Counted from the stretch's first letter, positions 44,889 through 54,846 are shown. The stretch: DNA of 64,000 nt from Candidatus Celerinatantimonas neptuna (GCA_911810475.1 OU461276.1:188823-252822); one strand, 5' to 3'. Notes: a model not told the origin generated them from the sequence alone. Numbers and translations are program-made.

Positions 44889-45884
44889 TTATCTAAACGC
44901 ATTCATAGTTGCCATTGGACGTCCGCTATTTGGATTCCAGGCACCCATTGTATAATTTTTATAATTAGATGATTCAGGCTCCCAGTAAAACACGCCAAGT
45001 CCTTTTCCATTCTTAACATGCCTGGTGTAATTAATCATGGTCGATACAATCGACTTGGCATTTTTATTATCCCATGGAGCACCAATTTCTGTAATCATCA
45101 CGCTTTTGTGATACCGGGAAACCATATCATTTAAGTTGTTATAACATTGGGATTCAACTTTTTTCCAATTAGACGAAACAGTGGTTGGATAAATCGATGC
45201 ACCGATAATGTCATACTTCGCGCTGTAGCGATGGAGTCCATCAAAAATCCAGCGAAATGCTTTGTTATTCTGGCAATTAGCCAGGTGAACAATCACTTTT
45301 GCCCCAGGGAAAACTTTCTTAGTTGCGCTATACCCCGTATTTATTAACCAAGCAAAATTCTTCATATTTTTTGATGCCTTACCGTCAGGCCAAAGCATCC
45401 CATTATTCGTTTCATTACCAATTTGAACCCATGCTGGAGAAATGCCTGCTTTCTTTAATTGAACTAAACTGTCATGGGTATACCACCACATCGCTTTCAT
45501 GAGTCCATTAAAACTATACTTAGACCACTTTGAGGGTGTTTTTTGATGAGCAGGATCCGCCCATGTATCACTATAATGAAAATCAATCATGATTTTCATA
45601 CCAGCGGCTTTCGCCCGTTTGGCTTTTCGAATGACATCCTGAATTCCGTTATAATAACTAGGATCCACCCAAACTCTCAACCGAATAGCATTAATGCCAT
45701 AAGACTTCAGAATTTGGAACAAATCCTGTTGATGACCACTACTATTGTAAAATGAGTATCCAGCTGATTCCATTGCTGAAACCCAGCTGACATCAGCACC
45801 TTTAACAAACGCATTAGCACTCAAAGTAGTCAGTAAAAGTGATGCAGCAATGCCATAGCGAACAAGCCCTCGAATTTTTCTCAT
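44889..45884 (-). CDS. Secreted endo-beta-1,4-galactanase (GH53)
   Basis: A 331-residue glycoside hydrolase family 53 enzyme that cleaves arabinogalactan or beta-1,4-galactan. A signal peptide (GIAASLLLTTLSANA, cleavage near 25) shows export. Family motifs are KGADVSWVSAMESAG, AIRLRVWVDPS, MKIMIDFHYSDTWADPAHQK, the acid/base Glu158 in VQIGNETNNGMLWP, and the nucleophile Glu266 in VMITEIGAPW. Length fits a single catalytic domain with no carbohydrate-binding module. Two LacI/GalR-type palindromes upstream suggest sugar-controlled expression. No transporter or beta-galactosidase gene lies beside it. Confidence 0.92.
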   Translation of the reverse strand: MRKIRGLVRYGIAASLLLTTLSANAFVKGADVSWVSAMESAGYSFYNSSGHQQDLFQILKSYGINAIRLRVWVDPSYYNGIQDVIRKAKRAKAAGMKIMIDFHYSDTWADPAHQKTPSKWSKYSFNGLMKAMWWYTHDSLVQLKKAGISPAWVQIGNETNNGMLWPDGKASKNMKNFAWLINTGYSATKKVFPGAKVIVHLANCQNNKAFRWIFDGLHRYSAKYDIIGASIYPTTVSSNWKKVESQCYNNLNDMVSRYHKSVMITEIGAPWDNKNAKSIVSTMINYTRHVKNGKGLGVFYWEPESSNYKNYTMGAWNPNSGRPMATMNAFR

Positions 45885-45940
45885 TATACTTTCCCCTCAT
45901 CTCACTGGTTAATAACACTTAAAAGCAAAAACAATAATTA

Positions 45941-45956
45941 ATGGTATCGATTACAT
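45941..45956. promoter_or_regulatory. GalR/LacI-type operator, proximal copy
   Basis: ATGGTATCGATTACAT, a near-palindrome whose right half equals that of the distal site TGTAATCGATTACA. It lies 57 bases before the galactanase ATG, where it would overlap the promoter. Confidence 0.55.
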
Positions 45957-46060
45957 AGATACAAAAACAAAAATCACTTGAAATATACTTATATTTATAG
46001 GAATAAAAGACGAGTATAACTTAGCCATCTTAGTTATTTATATTATATCGATCACAATAA

Positions 46061-46074
46061 TGTAATCGATTACA
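46061..46074. promoter_or_regulatory. GalR/LacI-type operator, distal copy
   Basis: TGTAATCGATTACA is a perfect 14-bp palindrome matching the GalR/GalS pattern TGTAANCGNTTACA. It is centred about 119 bases from the proximal copy, a distance that would allow looping. Regulator identity is inference; none is encoded nearby. The rest of 45885-46392 shows no gene. Confidence 0.6.
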
Positions 46075-46392
46075 AACATTCATTTGCTCTAATACAAGAG
46101 ACAACATCACGACAGGGGGCATGAGCTTGTCATAGCATGGATATCAGAGTTAAGATTTAATCTGTGATGGCATAGCTATTCCATGGCAAACGAACTTAAC
46201 ACCGAAATAGCGCTTAATACCTAATGACTAACAACAAAGCAGAAGTTCATTGAAAAACTGATGACAATTAAAAAATTGAAGTACATAAAAACAAATTAAG
46301 TATTAAATAATGAAATACATATTCTATTTAATATTCATTTCAAACAAAATGAATACACATTTAACGTCTCCTTACAAGACATTGTTGAAAAT

Positions 46393-46425
46393 AGGTGATT
46401 GACTGCCAGTTACTATCAATCACCT
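46393..46425 (-). terminator. Hairpin downstream of the ClpP-type gene
   Basis: AGGTGATTGA (46393-46402) and TCAATCACCT (46416-46425) form a perfect 10-bp stem nine bases past the leftward gene's stop, followed on that strand by ATTTTC. Confidence 0.7.
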
Positions 46426-46433
46426 AAAACAGA

Positions 46434-47015
46434 CTAGAGATCTAACTCACTCCAATGCGACACAACATGGCTCACAATGCCATATTCTTTTGCCTGATCA
46501 GGGCTCATCCAGTAATTGCGATCGGTATCTTTTTCAACTTTATCTAAAGATTGGCCGGTAGCATCACTAATCAGCTGATTAATTCGGCTGCGTGCACGCA
46601 GCAGTTCATTTGCTTCAATTTCAATATCAGAGACTCGTCCCTGAACGCCGCCCAAAGGCTGATGAATCATAAATCGGGTATTAGGTAACGCATACCGGTT
46701 ATTTTTTTCAGCCGCTAAAAAGATAGTAATTCCAGCACTTGCAACCCAGCCAGTTCCAATCATTATAACCGGCGGTTTCACGAACTTAATCATATCGTGA
46801 ATGGTATCTCCGGATTCAACATGCCCGCCCTGACTATTAATAAATAGTTTAATGGGGTCATCACCCATCTCTTGAAGAACCAACAACTGAGCCGTTACTT
46901 TTTCGGCCAACTCCTGATTGATCTCACCAGAAATAATAATTGAACGAGATTTAAGCAGTTTATTATCGGGAAGAGCCGATTTCTCGTCTTTTCCTTTACC
47001 AGATTCTTCAGTCAC
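46434..47015 (-). CDS. ClpP-family serine protease, second-type ClpP
   Basis: A 193-residue ClpP-like peptidase. Ser93 lies in GTGWVASAGITIFLAAEKNN, His118 in RFMIHQPLGGVQG, and Asp163 in EKDTDRNYWMSPDQA, so the triad is intact. Standard ClpP has GMAASMGAFLL around the Ser; WVASAGIT here and the lysine-rich start mark it as a divergent paralog. No clpX or tig gene flanks it, unlike the main clpP locus. It may form its own ring or mix with the housekeeping ClpP. The start is a GTG with AAAGGA eight bases before it. A hairpin terminator follows. Confidence 0.87.
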   Translation of the reverse strand: MTEESGKGKDEKSALPDNKLLKSRSIIISGEINQELAEKVTAQLLVLQEMGDDPIKLFINSQGGHVESGDTIHDMIKFVKPPVIMIGTGWVASAGITIFLAAEKNNRYALPNTRFMIHQPLGGVQGRVSDIEIEANELLRARSRINQLISDATGQSLDKVEKDTDRNYWMSPDQAKEYGIVSHVVSHWSELDL

Positions 47016-47313
47016 AATGATGTTCCTTTAACAAGTATTCATTCATCTTTTTATCATAATCGATCAAATCGATAAATGATAATTGTATATCCGCCCTCAT
47101 GGAGATCCCCATTATTATCAATTAGTTCGCCACAGAGCACTTACGTCTGTTGATATATAAGCTCCATTGACACATACCGTATACCATTTATGTTTTGTTC
47201 CTCAGCAGTAGGGATAAATCCAACTTTTTTGATAAAAACCAATGGCATTCACTGACGCCTTTAACTGAATACGGTTTGCCCCACTGAGCTTATGCATCAC
47301 TTCGATCAGAACC

Positions 47314-47598
47314 CTACCAGTGATAGATCGATTTGACATTGCCTTTTATTGCTTGTATCGCAGAATAATCGCGTGTATCTACAATTTTCGAAATATCATC
47401 TCTACGGGCTTTTCTCATCGCTAACTGGCTTGTTCCATCCAGCATCGGAATAACATGTTCTTCATTGACGGATTCCCCCAAATCAATAAGTGCAGTGAGA
47501 TCACCACCAATCACCTTTGAATATGTAACATAAGGCTTATATCCCAAAGTGCACCCTAAAACAGAATCAAACGTCCCGATGAACAGACAAAGCACCAC
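47314..47598 (-). CDS. Uncertain small ORF overlapping ydfG
   Basis: A 94-codon frame whose first 32 bases overlap the end of ydfG. The later part looks protein-like (YSKVIGGDLTALIDLGESVN, MLDGTSQLAMRKARRDDIS) but I recognise no family, and the start is unclear. It may be the remnant of a gene truncated by the ydfG end. The 298 bases between it and the ClpP-type gene show nothing. Confidence 0.3.
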   Translation of the reverse strand: MVLCLFIGTFDSVLGCTLGYKPYVTYSKVIGGDLTALIDLGESVNEEHVIPMLDGTSQLAMRKARRDDISKIVDTRDYSAIQAIKGNVKSIYHW

Positions 47599-48313
47599 AG
47601 GCCTGAGCTACCGGCATGATTTCAATCCGATTAAAGTTCAGGTGTTCGGGTTGCTCAACCAACCATGAAACCGTATTAGCAATATCTTCAGGGGTAATGT
47701 ACTGAACATTGGCATAAACCTGCTCCACTTTTTTATCATCCCCTTTGAAACGAATATTCGAGAATTCAGTATCGCCACAAAGCCCAGGCTCAATATTTGT
47801 CACCCGAACTTTCGTCCCTAGCAAATCAGTACGAAGATTCAGACTAAACTGTTTGACAAAGGCTTTCGTTGCACCATAGATATTTCCCCCTGGATAAGGA
47901 TATGTACCTGCAATTGACCCCATATTGATAATCAGGCCACTATTTTGATTCACCATCACCGGCAATGCTTTCTGAGTAAAATAAACCAAACCGGAAACAT
48001 TGGTGTTAATCATTGTTGTCCAGTCTTTAACAGCCAGTTCATGCATCGGCTCTAATCCAAGCGCTAATCCGGCATTATTGACCAGCACATCGATTTTAGA
48101 TTCACCAAGCTGCTCAAATGCTGAATCAATGCTGGCAAAATCACTGACATCGCAAACAATCGGTGTAAATAATTCGCCCAGCTGCGCTTTCAGTTCCTCC
48201 AGCTTATCAGCCCGACGAGCAAACCCCGTCACCGGGTATCCCTGTTGAACCAATTTTTGACAAATACTTTTACCAAACCCTGATGAAGCGCCAGTGACTA
48301 GAATATTTTCCAT
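47567..48313 (-). CDS. ydfG: NADP-dependent 3-hydroxy acid dehydrogenase YdfG
   Basis: A 248-residue short-chain dehydrogenase. The nucleotide-binding motif is VTGASSGFGKSICQKL at 6-21, NNAGLALGLEPMHEL follows, and the catalytic Ser, Tyr and Lys are in INMGSIAGTYPYPGGNIYGA and TKAFVKQFS. RVTNIEPGLCGDTEFSNIRF is specific to the YdfG group, which oxidises serine, allo-threonine and related 3-hydroxy acids and reduces malonic semialdehyde. Size and wording match E. coli YdfG (248). It is divergent from the XRE regulator gene. Confidence 0.92.
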   Translation of the reverse strand: MENILVTGASSGFGKSICQKLVQQGYPVTGFARRADKLEELKAQLGELFTPIVCDVSDFASIDSAFEQLGESKIDVLVNNAGLALGLEPMHELAVKDWTTMINTNVSGLVYFTQKALPVMVNQNSGLIINMGSIAGTYPYPGGNIYGATKAFVKQFSLNLRTDLLGTKVRVTNIEPGLCGDTEFSNIRFKGDDKKVEQVYANVQYITPEDIANTVSWLVEQPEHLNFNRIEIMPVAQACGALSVHRDV

Positions 48314-48575
48314 CGGTACACCTGTCCTTAAATTTCTGTCTCAACAATTTCCAATTAAGGTAAATTTTACAAACCCGAAAGGTTTGCCAAAGATGAATAG
48401 CCCCTAATTATCTAAACAACCATGGTTAGATAACTATTGATACTACTGATACCTTGCAAAATTAACAACATAGAGAGGTTAATCTGTTCAATTTAAAAAA
48501 TTAGACTACTCAAATGAGCTGATTGAACGTTACAATGCCTATCGTTTAACCATGACTGAAATCAGGAATCAATCA

Positions 48576-48995
48576 ATGCAGTTAAAGCAGTGGCGGCTCC
48601 ACAGAGGATGGACGCAACAACAACTCGCCGAATTAAGTGATTTAAGTGTTCGAACGATTGCCCGTTTAGAAAACGGACAAACACCAAGTCTCGAATCATT
48701 AAATGCTCTGGCTGCTGTCTTTGAAGTGAAACGAGAAGTACTGCAACATTCGCTGCCACCACAACCTGGACTTAAAAGCGAACAAGTACAAGACAAGTCA
48801 TCAGCTCAATTACTGACTGATTTTAAGTATAAAGTGCTCTCCCGACTAATACTTATCATTGCCCTGTTTATCATCAACATCATTACAGGTCATCAGTTCT
48901 GGTGGGCCATATGGCCATCACTGATTATCTTTTTAGCCTTAGCCACCCGGGGAGTTTATATTTATCTGACGATCACGAAGAATAAATCAACATGA
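48576..48995 (+). CDS. XRE-family regulator with membrane C-terminal domain
   Basis: A 139-residue protein with an N-terminal helix-turn-helix (MQLKQWRLHRGWTQQQLAEL, then LSVRTIARLENGQTPSLESL) and two hydrophobic helices at the C-terminus (LSRLILIIALFIINII; WAIWPSLIIFLALATRGVYI), the 2TM-domain layout. It is therefore probably a membrane-anchored DNA-binding regulator of unknown target. I start at ATG 48576, eight bases after AGGA; a longer frame from 48552 has no ribosome binding site. It lies divergent from ydfG. Confidence 0.8.
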   Translation: MQLKQWRLHRGWTQQQLAELSDLSVRTIARLENGQTPSLESLNALAAVFEVKREVLQHSLPPQPGLKSEQVQDKSSAQLLTDFKYKVLSRLILIIALFIINIITGHQFWWAIWPSLIIFLALATRGVYIYLTITKNKST

Positions 48996-49188
48996 AAAAC
49001 AACTCGATTGGTATAAAAATCAAAAGGGAATCACACTAAAATTACGACTGGCGGTTATGGCAGAGCTATTTTAGATGAAAACTTAAAGCTGGTTTAGGAT
49101 AAGACTGGGTCACTGTAGCAACCGGAAAACAGATTTAACACTGAAACCATAATAAATCACCCAGTCAAGAATATCCCACCAAGATTGC

Positions 49189-49557
49189 TCAGCGAAATAA
49201 ACCGACATAATAACTTTCCAAACACGCAATGACGATTAATAGCAAGACAATCAGATTATAATAATGATGATGTTTGTGGCGATAACGACGTACAAGACGA
49301 GCTATTAAATCAATTAATGTTATGACCATGCACCCCCATAATAATGTTAAATACCATGGTAGATATTTTGCGTCCCAATGCTCACGAACAACCACATCTT
49401 TATATTTGAGAAAACCATAGTCAATTTGCGGACGAGCATAATGAAAAACGATCAGGGCAACCAAAAAAACAATCCAGCAAAGAATTGTTAATCCCGATAG
49501 CCAACGTTGTAACCGATCCCGCTTCCTGATATGTTTCTTCTGGCCAAAAGCATCCAT
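49189..49557 (-). CDS. Hypothetical three-helix membrane protein
   Basis: A 122-residue protein I cannot assign. After a basic start (MDAFGQKKHIRKRDRLQRWL) it has hydrophobic helices near residues 23-42, 68-88 and 100-115, and a His/Arg-rich loop RRYRHKHHHYYN between the last two. It would sit in the inner membrane. I start at ATG 49557, with GGAG six bases before; a GTG five codons earlier is less likely. It is flanked by non-coding gaps. Confidence 0.6.
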   Translation of the reverse strand: MDAFGQKKHIRKRDRLQRWLSGLTILCWIVFLVALIVFHYARPQIDYGFLKYKDVVVREHWDAKYLPWYLTLLWGCMVITLIDLIARLVRRYRHKHHHYYNLIVLLLIVIACLESYYVGLFR

Positions 49558-49572
49558 GGTCATCTCCAGCAC

Positions 49573-49969
49573 TGAGGGCTGTTTATCTTTGGTCGTTATT
49601 TTTATAGCAATTGCTACCTATTAGGGCAGGCAGACCTGTGCCATATTACACATCCGGATAAATCGCCGAATCGATGAACATTCAACACAACCCTGCAGGC
49701 TCACTGAAAATACTGCTAAACTTAACTTTACTGAGAAATACTATTGTATATCAAAATAAGCAAAATACCTGCCATATGACCAATTGATATCATCATGACC
49801 GACGCTGATTTACTGAACAAAAAATTAATCGACTGCTTGTCTTAATAAATTCAACCATCAAAGAGACCTACGCACCAGTCAACCCTATTTTTTACTTGAG
49901 TCTTTGATTGCGGCGAGTAACATAGCCATTCTTGCTAATTTTATATCAAAAACGGAGTATTTTTTTGCT
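49573..49969. other. Upstream region of asnS
   Basis: About 400 bases with the asnS promoter presumably near its right end. A reading frame joined to asnS from 49904 exists but has no start features. I see no RNA leader structure or repeat. Confidence 0.4.
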
Positions 49970-51370
49970 ATGGCGCACACTTCAGTAGCCGATCTGTTAA
50001 CTGGCTCACATCTGAGCGGGAAACAGGTCACAGTTAAAGGTTGGATTCGCACCCGTCGCGACTCCAAAGCTGGTATTTCATTTTTAGCCGTTCACGACGG
50101 TTCTTGCTTCAATCCAATTCAAGCCGTTGTACCTAATTCACTAAATAATTATAAAAATGAAATTCTGCGCCTGACTGCTGGCTGCTCAGTGTCAATTTCA
50201 GGAACATTGACCGAATCACAGGGTAAAGGCCAATCTTATGAAATTCAGGCTGATAAAGTTGAAGTATTAGGATTTGTTGAGAATCCTGACAGCTACCCGA
50301 TGGCAGCCAAACGTCACAGTATTGAATATCTGCGTGAATATGCTCATCTGCGCGCCAGAACCAATATTATCGGTGCGATTACCCGAGTACGGAACTGTTT
50401 ATCGCAAGCTATTCACCGCTTCTTTCATGAACAAGGATTCTACTGGGTTTCTACACCAATCATCACAACCAGTGATTGTGAAGGTGCGGGCGAAATGTTC
50501 CGGGTCAGCACACTTGATTTATCTAATCTGCCACGTACTGAACAGGGAGATGTCGATTTTTCTGAAGATTTCTTCGGTAAAGAATCTTTTCTGACGGTTT
50601 CAGGTCAATTAAACGTTGAAACCTATGCCTGTGCGCTGAGCAAAGTCTATACATTCAGCCCAACATTCAGAGCCGAAAACTCCAATACAAGCCGACATTT
50701 GGCTGAATTTTGGATGGTCGAACCTGAGATTGCTTTTGCAGAACTGGACGATGCAGCAAGTCTTGCTGAAAAAATGCTGAAATACGCATTTAATGCCATA
50801 TTAACTGAACGCCGCGATGATATGGAGTTTTTCGCTCAACGTATCGAAAAAACGGCCATCACCCGACTGGAAAATTTTGTTAAAAAAGATTTTGCACAAG
50901 TTGATTATACCGATGCCATCGACATTCTGATTAAATCAGGCAAAAACTTCGAATTCCCAGTCGAATGGGGCATTGATCTTTCATCTGAACATGAACGTTT
51001 CTTAGCAGAAGAACACTTTCAATCACCAGTCGTTGTCAAAAACTATCCGAAAGATATCAAAGCATTCTATATGCGCCTGAATGACGATGGGAAAACCGTT
51101 GCAGCAATGGATGTCCTGGCACCGGGAATCGGTGAAATCATTGGTGGTAGCCAACGTGAAGAACGTTTAGATGTGCTCGATAAGCGATTAGCTGAGATGA
51201 ATTTAAGCAAAGAAGATTACTGGTGGTACCGGGACCTTCGCCGCTATGGAACTGTTCCGCATTCAGGATTCGGGTTGGGATTTGACCGTCTGGTCACCTA
51301 TGTCACGGGGATGCAGAATATTCGTGACGTGATTCCATTCCCCCGAGCACCTCGCCTAGCTGAATATTAA
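49970..51370 (+). CDS. asnS: Asparaginyl-tRNA synthetase
   Basis: A 466-residue class II aminoacyl-tRNA synthetase that charges tRNA-Asn. The N-terminal OB fold ([20 protein letters not shown]) binds the anticodon. Class II motif 2 is [20 protein letters not shown], motif 3 is [20 protein letters not shown], and [14 protein letters not shown] lies between them. Length equals E. coli AsnS (466). I start at ATG 49970 ([12 protein letters not shown]); a longer frame adds 22 unrelated residues. The gene stands alone. Confidence 0.96.
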   Translation: MAHTSVADLLTGSHLSGKQVTVKGWIRTRRDSKAGISFLAVHDGSCFNPIQAVVPNSLNNYKNEILRLTAGCSVSISGTLTESQGKGQSYEIQADKVEVLGFVENPDSYPMAAKRHSIEYLREYAHLRARTNIIGAITRVRNCLSQAIHRFFHEQGFYWVSTPIITTSDCEGAGEMFRVSTLDLSNLPRTEQGDVDFSEDFFGKESFLTVSGQLNVETYACALSKVYTFSPTFRAENSNTSRHLAEFWMVEPEIAFAELDDAASLAEKMLKYAFNAILTERRDDMEFFAQRIEKTAITRLENFVKKDFAQVDYTDAIDILIKSGKNFEFPVEWGIDLSSEHERFLAEEHFQSPVVVKNYPKDIKAFYMRLNDDGKTVAAMDVLAPGIGEIIGGSQREERLDVLDKRLAEMNLSKEDYWWYRDLRRYGTVPHSGFGLGFDRLVTYVTGMQNIRDVIPFPRAPRLAEY

Positions 51371-51384
51371 TTCATATGATCCCA

Positions 51385-51408
51385 AGGGGCTGCCATTGCG
51401 TAGCCCCT
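51385..51408 (+). terminator. Hairpin after asnS
   Basis: AGGGGCT (51385-51391) pairs with AGCCCCT (51402-51408), 14 bases past the asnS stop. No T tract follows, so strength is uncertain. Confidence 0.5.
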
Positions 51409-51424
51409 GTCTCAATAATACACG

Positions 51425-51901
51425 CTAAATATAGCTATAAATAAGTGACTTCACGTCAACGGGTCGTTTACCTTTGACATAACGACGACTGATGTCAATT
51501 GCCTGTTGCTCCAATGATGGAGCTAATCCGTTATCATCTTGCCATTCATCAAGACATTGTTGTAAAAACCAAATACCCATCAGTTGCCACTGACATATGT
51601 GAATAAGTTCGTGTAAATGAACCGATAGGTCATGCTGATATTCAGAATGAATAAAATACATATCTTTATATGCAACAGCCGGAAATCGCTTATTTGAAAT
51701 GAATGAATATCCCTCAGAAGGATAAAGCCTTTCAAGCCTTGGAAAAGGGAGCGTATCGGTTACGACAAAGCAGCACTTGCGTAGAAAATCAGCATTAAAA
51801 TATCCTAAAAACTCACTCTTAAAACAATCACATGACTGACTCAGCGCTACATGACGTTCTATCGTTTTATCAATCCAATAATTTAATTGCTCCAGTAACA
51901 T
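51425..51901 (-). CDS. Small HExxH (zincin-like) protein
   Basis: A 158-residue protein of unknown family. The motif HLHELIHICQWQLMG near residues 96-110 has the HExxH arrangement of zinc metallopeptidases, preceded by MYFIHSEYQHDLSV. A third ligand cannot be named with certainty; downstream acidic residues (CLDEWQDDNG, LEQQAIDISRRYV) are candidates. There is no signal peptide, so it would act in the cytoplasm. It converges with asnS. Whether it is an active protease is unknown. Confidence 0.55.
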   Translation of the reverse strand: MLLEQLNYWIDKTIERHVALSQSCDCFKSEFLGYFNADFLRKCCFVVTDTLPFPRLERLYPSEGYSFISNKRFPAVAYKDMYFIHSEYQHDLSVHLHELIHICQWQLMGIWFLQQCLDEWQDDNGLAPSLEQQAIDISRRYVKGKRPVDVKSLIYSYI

Positions 51902-52249
51902 CGCTCACCCTTTATGTGATCCTTACATCTCGACTCAAAACATCCTTATTCGAACAACAATGCTTCATACAATAAACTGTAGACCAAAAAGAGAAAGCCT
52001 TTTTGTTTTTTTCAAAATGGTACAGCATTTAAATTTAAATAGACTTCTTGACCATTAAATATTGGCAGAATAAAAGAGAAATGTGGTTAAAAATAGCAAC
52101 TCAATCCGTAAACATCAGTATGTTTTTCTGAACAATACTTCCTTTGATTTGATTCAATCAATTTACCTTAAAACTGCGTAAAGGAACCTGAGCCAGTCTG
52201 AATCAATCATTCAAACCAACATCACCCCCTTACACGCAGTTAAAGTTTA
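51902..52249. other. Non-coding gap
   Basis: About 350 AT-rich bases between two leftward genes. I see no gene, repeat or RNA in it. Confidence 0.4.
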
Positions 52250-52813
52250 TTAACCTTTATTTACTTTATAACCTAACATTCTTAGCAATAATCCATCCTT
52301 ATCCACCAGGTGATGTTTTAGTGCTCCAATAATATGTAACGCTAACGCACCTAACAAAATATATGCGTTATACACATGACCTATTTCACCAACTTTTGCC
52401 CAAAAAACTGAATAAGGAATAACCTGGTGTGGATGACCAGAGTTAATGTTGGCATGAATAATCTGAAAATGAAAAATTCCAAAACCATATCCGCTGGCAC
52501 CAGACCACAACATACCAAAAACAGGCATAGTGATGGTTGAAATCAACAAAACCCAATGAACAATTTGAGCTAAAAGATGCTCCATCTTCTGATATTGAGT
52601 AACTGGAACAGGCCACCCTTCAAAGAGCCGCCAAATGACGCGAACAACAATGAATAAAAATACAATAACACCAATCGATTTATGAATATCATATAACGGA
52701 TAAACAGACCAATGCATCATATAATAGCCGACAATCCATAATCCAATAATCGTCAATGCGATAAGCCAGTGAAGACTAATCGTTATATGACTTAGTCTAT
52801 GCTTGTTATTCAT
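52250..52813 (-). CDS. Cytochrome b561-type protein (CybB/YodB family)
   Basis: A 187-residue inner-membrane haem protein with four hydrophobic helices. The start MNNKHRLSHITISLHWLIAL and LYDIHKSIGVIVFLFIVVRV carry conserved haem-ligand His residues, as do QIVHWVLLISTITMPVFGML and HVYNAYILLGALALHIIGAL with KHHLVDKDGLLLRML at the end. Such proteins move electrons between quinol and a partner, for example superoxide. The partner here is unknown. It lies downstream of asmA on the same strand, but 140 bases separate them. Confidence 0.87.
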   Translation of the reverse strand: MNNKHRLSHITISLHWLIALTIIGLWIVGYYMMHWSVYPLYDIHKSIGVIVFLFIVVRVIWRLFEGWPVPVTQYQKMEHLLAQIVHWVLLISTITMPVFGMLWSGASGYGFGIFHFQIIHANINSGHPHQVIPYSVFWAKVGEIGHVYNAYILLGALALHIIGALKHHLVDKDGLLLRMLGYKVNKG

Positions 52814-52956
52814 TAATCTATCCTCTAGTCCAACTAACTATTTTTAGGTTAAAAAGGTTTAAACAGTTTTAACAATAAATTTGTTAAAACTATTTAAATT
52901 TATACAGATTGAATTAAATAAACAAGTAAAAAATATACAACTTTATTCGTATTCAT

Positions 52957-54846
52957 TTAAAATTTAAACTTATCTTTTAACGCATCACGTAATTTCTCCT
53001 CTAATTTATGACGCTCTTTTTCAAGTTTTTTCTTAACGATTTTTTTGGCCTGAGCTTTAAGTACTTGATCCAATTTAACCTGATACTTCAGATTATCTGG
53101 CGCATAACCGCTAACTGCTAATGGAATAGACACACCTTTAAGCGACTTCATATGCTTGCTGTTTTTATCAATAAATGAATTTGCAAGTGTTACACCTAAA
53201 TGATAATTCACCTGATGATTTGCCATCAGATACTGCCCCTGGCCATTAAGCTGCAATAATGGCGAGATCATTCGCAGTTTTTTATTGGTAACGGTTAAAC
53301 TACGCTTACTAACGGTCACATCCAGCGATGTAAAATCCGTTTTTCGTATTTTTTCACTGGATGACTTGCCTTTGACCCGATTCAATCCATTGCGAATCAG
53401 CTCTGGTAAATCAACGCCATAGTATGCACCATTGTTAAGCCTTAATGTTCCATCCGCCCGGCTCAACTGAATCAAACGACTCTCAGATAACCCTTGACCA
53501 CTAAAATCAATATTCGCATGAGATACACCGACAAGCCGATCAAATTGGGCAAAATCTTTCAGCAGAGGTCTGATCTGAACATCCTGCACAATGACGTTTC
53601 CCTGATAAAATGGATGGGCTTTATTGCTATTTAATACTGCTGTCGCTTTCACACGCCCTTTATACATATCAATATTCAATGGATTCATCTTAACTACACC
53701 ATCTTTTAATGATGCGACCAGATTCACCGGACCGATCGTCGATTTTTGATAGATAACCTGTCTGACTGATAATTTGACATTCGCATCAAATGTCTGAAGC
53801 ATTTTTAAATCGGGCTCTTGATCAGATAATGGTGCTTTCTGGGAAGGCGCAGATTTAGATAAGCGAGTCTTATCTGCCGGTTTTACCGATTTAGATTGTT
53901 TTGGCAAATAGGGGTTAAGATCCAGTTGAGCAACCGCCAATTGAACATTCAATTGAGGTTTACCAGACCAATTTACAGAAACAGAACCATGGCTTTTAAT
54001 TTTATTAACATTAAATTTAAAAGGCGCTGACAGATCATGACGATTAAGAAATAACGCTATCTTTTGACTTTGTAACTGAATATGAGTTTTCCCCTGAGGG
54101 ATCAGTTTACCCTGGCCATTCACCTGAAAATCAGTATCCGTTAATTGCAAATGATTCAATGTGCTATCAACATTAATCTGGCTACTCCCTTTAAATTGGA
54201 TAGAAGCCCCATTAACTTTGATGTGTCCAGCCAGACTAATCGGTGTGTTTATACCGGGAGCAAACTCCCCTAATATCAGTGAATCTAAAGTAAACAGTTG
54301 AGATGAATGAGTCACCTGATTATATATAGACACCGCAATCTGACTTAAATTGACACCTTTTAATGACAGTGACAGTGTTTCTGAAGATTTTACACTAACA
54401 CGGTTCTCTTGCTCAGAGACAACCGGAGCCGATGAATGAGTATTGGTATCTGAAGTCCGAATCAGGCCATCTAGATTCGTCGCCCCTCCCGTTTTTTGAA
54501 TAATGTTTAAAGCAGCGTCTTTAACAGAAACAATACCAACTCTAAATTTTCCACTTAAAAGAGGCCATAACTGAGCTGACAGACCAACTTCCCCAATACT
54601 AGCCGTTGGTTCATTCGGATATCCTTCAGGGTTCATTAAGACCACGTTACGAAGCTCAATTCCGACATTGGGAAAGAGCTGCCAACTGATAGGACCATTA
54701 ATTTGAAGTTCACGCCCTGCTTGTTGACTCACATATTGTTCGATTTGTGGTTTAAATTGATTTGGATTAATCACCATTAAGGCAATAATCACCGCAACGA
54801 TGAATACTCCCAGTATTCCCCCACCCCATTTAAGGATCTTACTCAT
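52957..54846 (-). CDS. asmA: AsmA-family protein
   Basis: A 629-residue inner-membrane-anchored periplasmic protein of the AsmA group, linked to lipid transport and outer-membrane biogenesis. One N-terminal helix (GGILGVFIVAVIIALMVI) is followed by NPNQFKPQIEQYVSQQAGRE and INGPISWQLFPNVGIELRNV, the family's signature start. The AsmA C-terminal part reads GRVKATAVLNSNKAHPFYQG and ADGTLRLNNGAYYGVDLPEL. The end is a charged coiled coil (KKLEKERHKLEEKLRDALKD). E. coli AsmA has 617 residues. Confidence 0.92.
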   Translation of the reverse strand: MSKILKWGGGILGVFIVAVIIALMVINPNQFKPQIEQYVSQQAGRELQINGPISWQLFPNVGIELRNVVLMNPEGYPNEPTASIGEVGLSAQLWPLLSGKFRVGIVSVKDAALNIIQKTGGATNLDGLIRTSDTNTHSSAPVVSEQENRVSVKSSETLSLSLKGVNLSQIAVSIYNQVTHSSQLFTLDSLILGEFAPGINTPISLAGHIKVNGASIQFKGSSQINVDSTLNHLQLTDTDFQVNGQGKLIPQGKTHIQLQSQKIALFLNRHDLSAPFKFNVNKIKSHGSVSVNWSGKPQLNVQLAVAQLDLNPYLPKQSKSVKPADKTRLSKSAPSQKAPLSDQEPDLKMLQTFDANVKLSVRQVIYQKSTIGPVNLVASLKDGVVKMNPLNIDMYKGRVKATAVLNSNKAHPFYQGNVIVQDVQIRPLLKDFAQFDRLVGVSHANIDFSGQGLSESRLIQLSRADGTLRLNNGAYYGVDLPELIRNGLNRVKGKSSSEKIRKTDFTSLDVTVSKRSLTVTNKKLRMISPLLQLNGQGQYLMANHQVNYHLGVTLANSFIDKNSKHMKSLKGVSIPLAVSGYAPDNLKYQVKLDQVLKAQAKKIVKKKLEKERHKLEEKLRDALKDKFKF

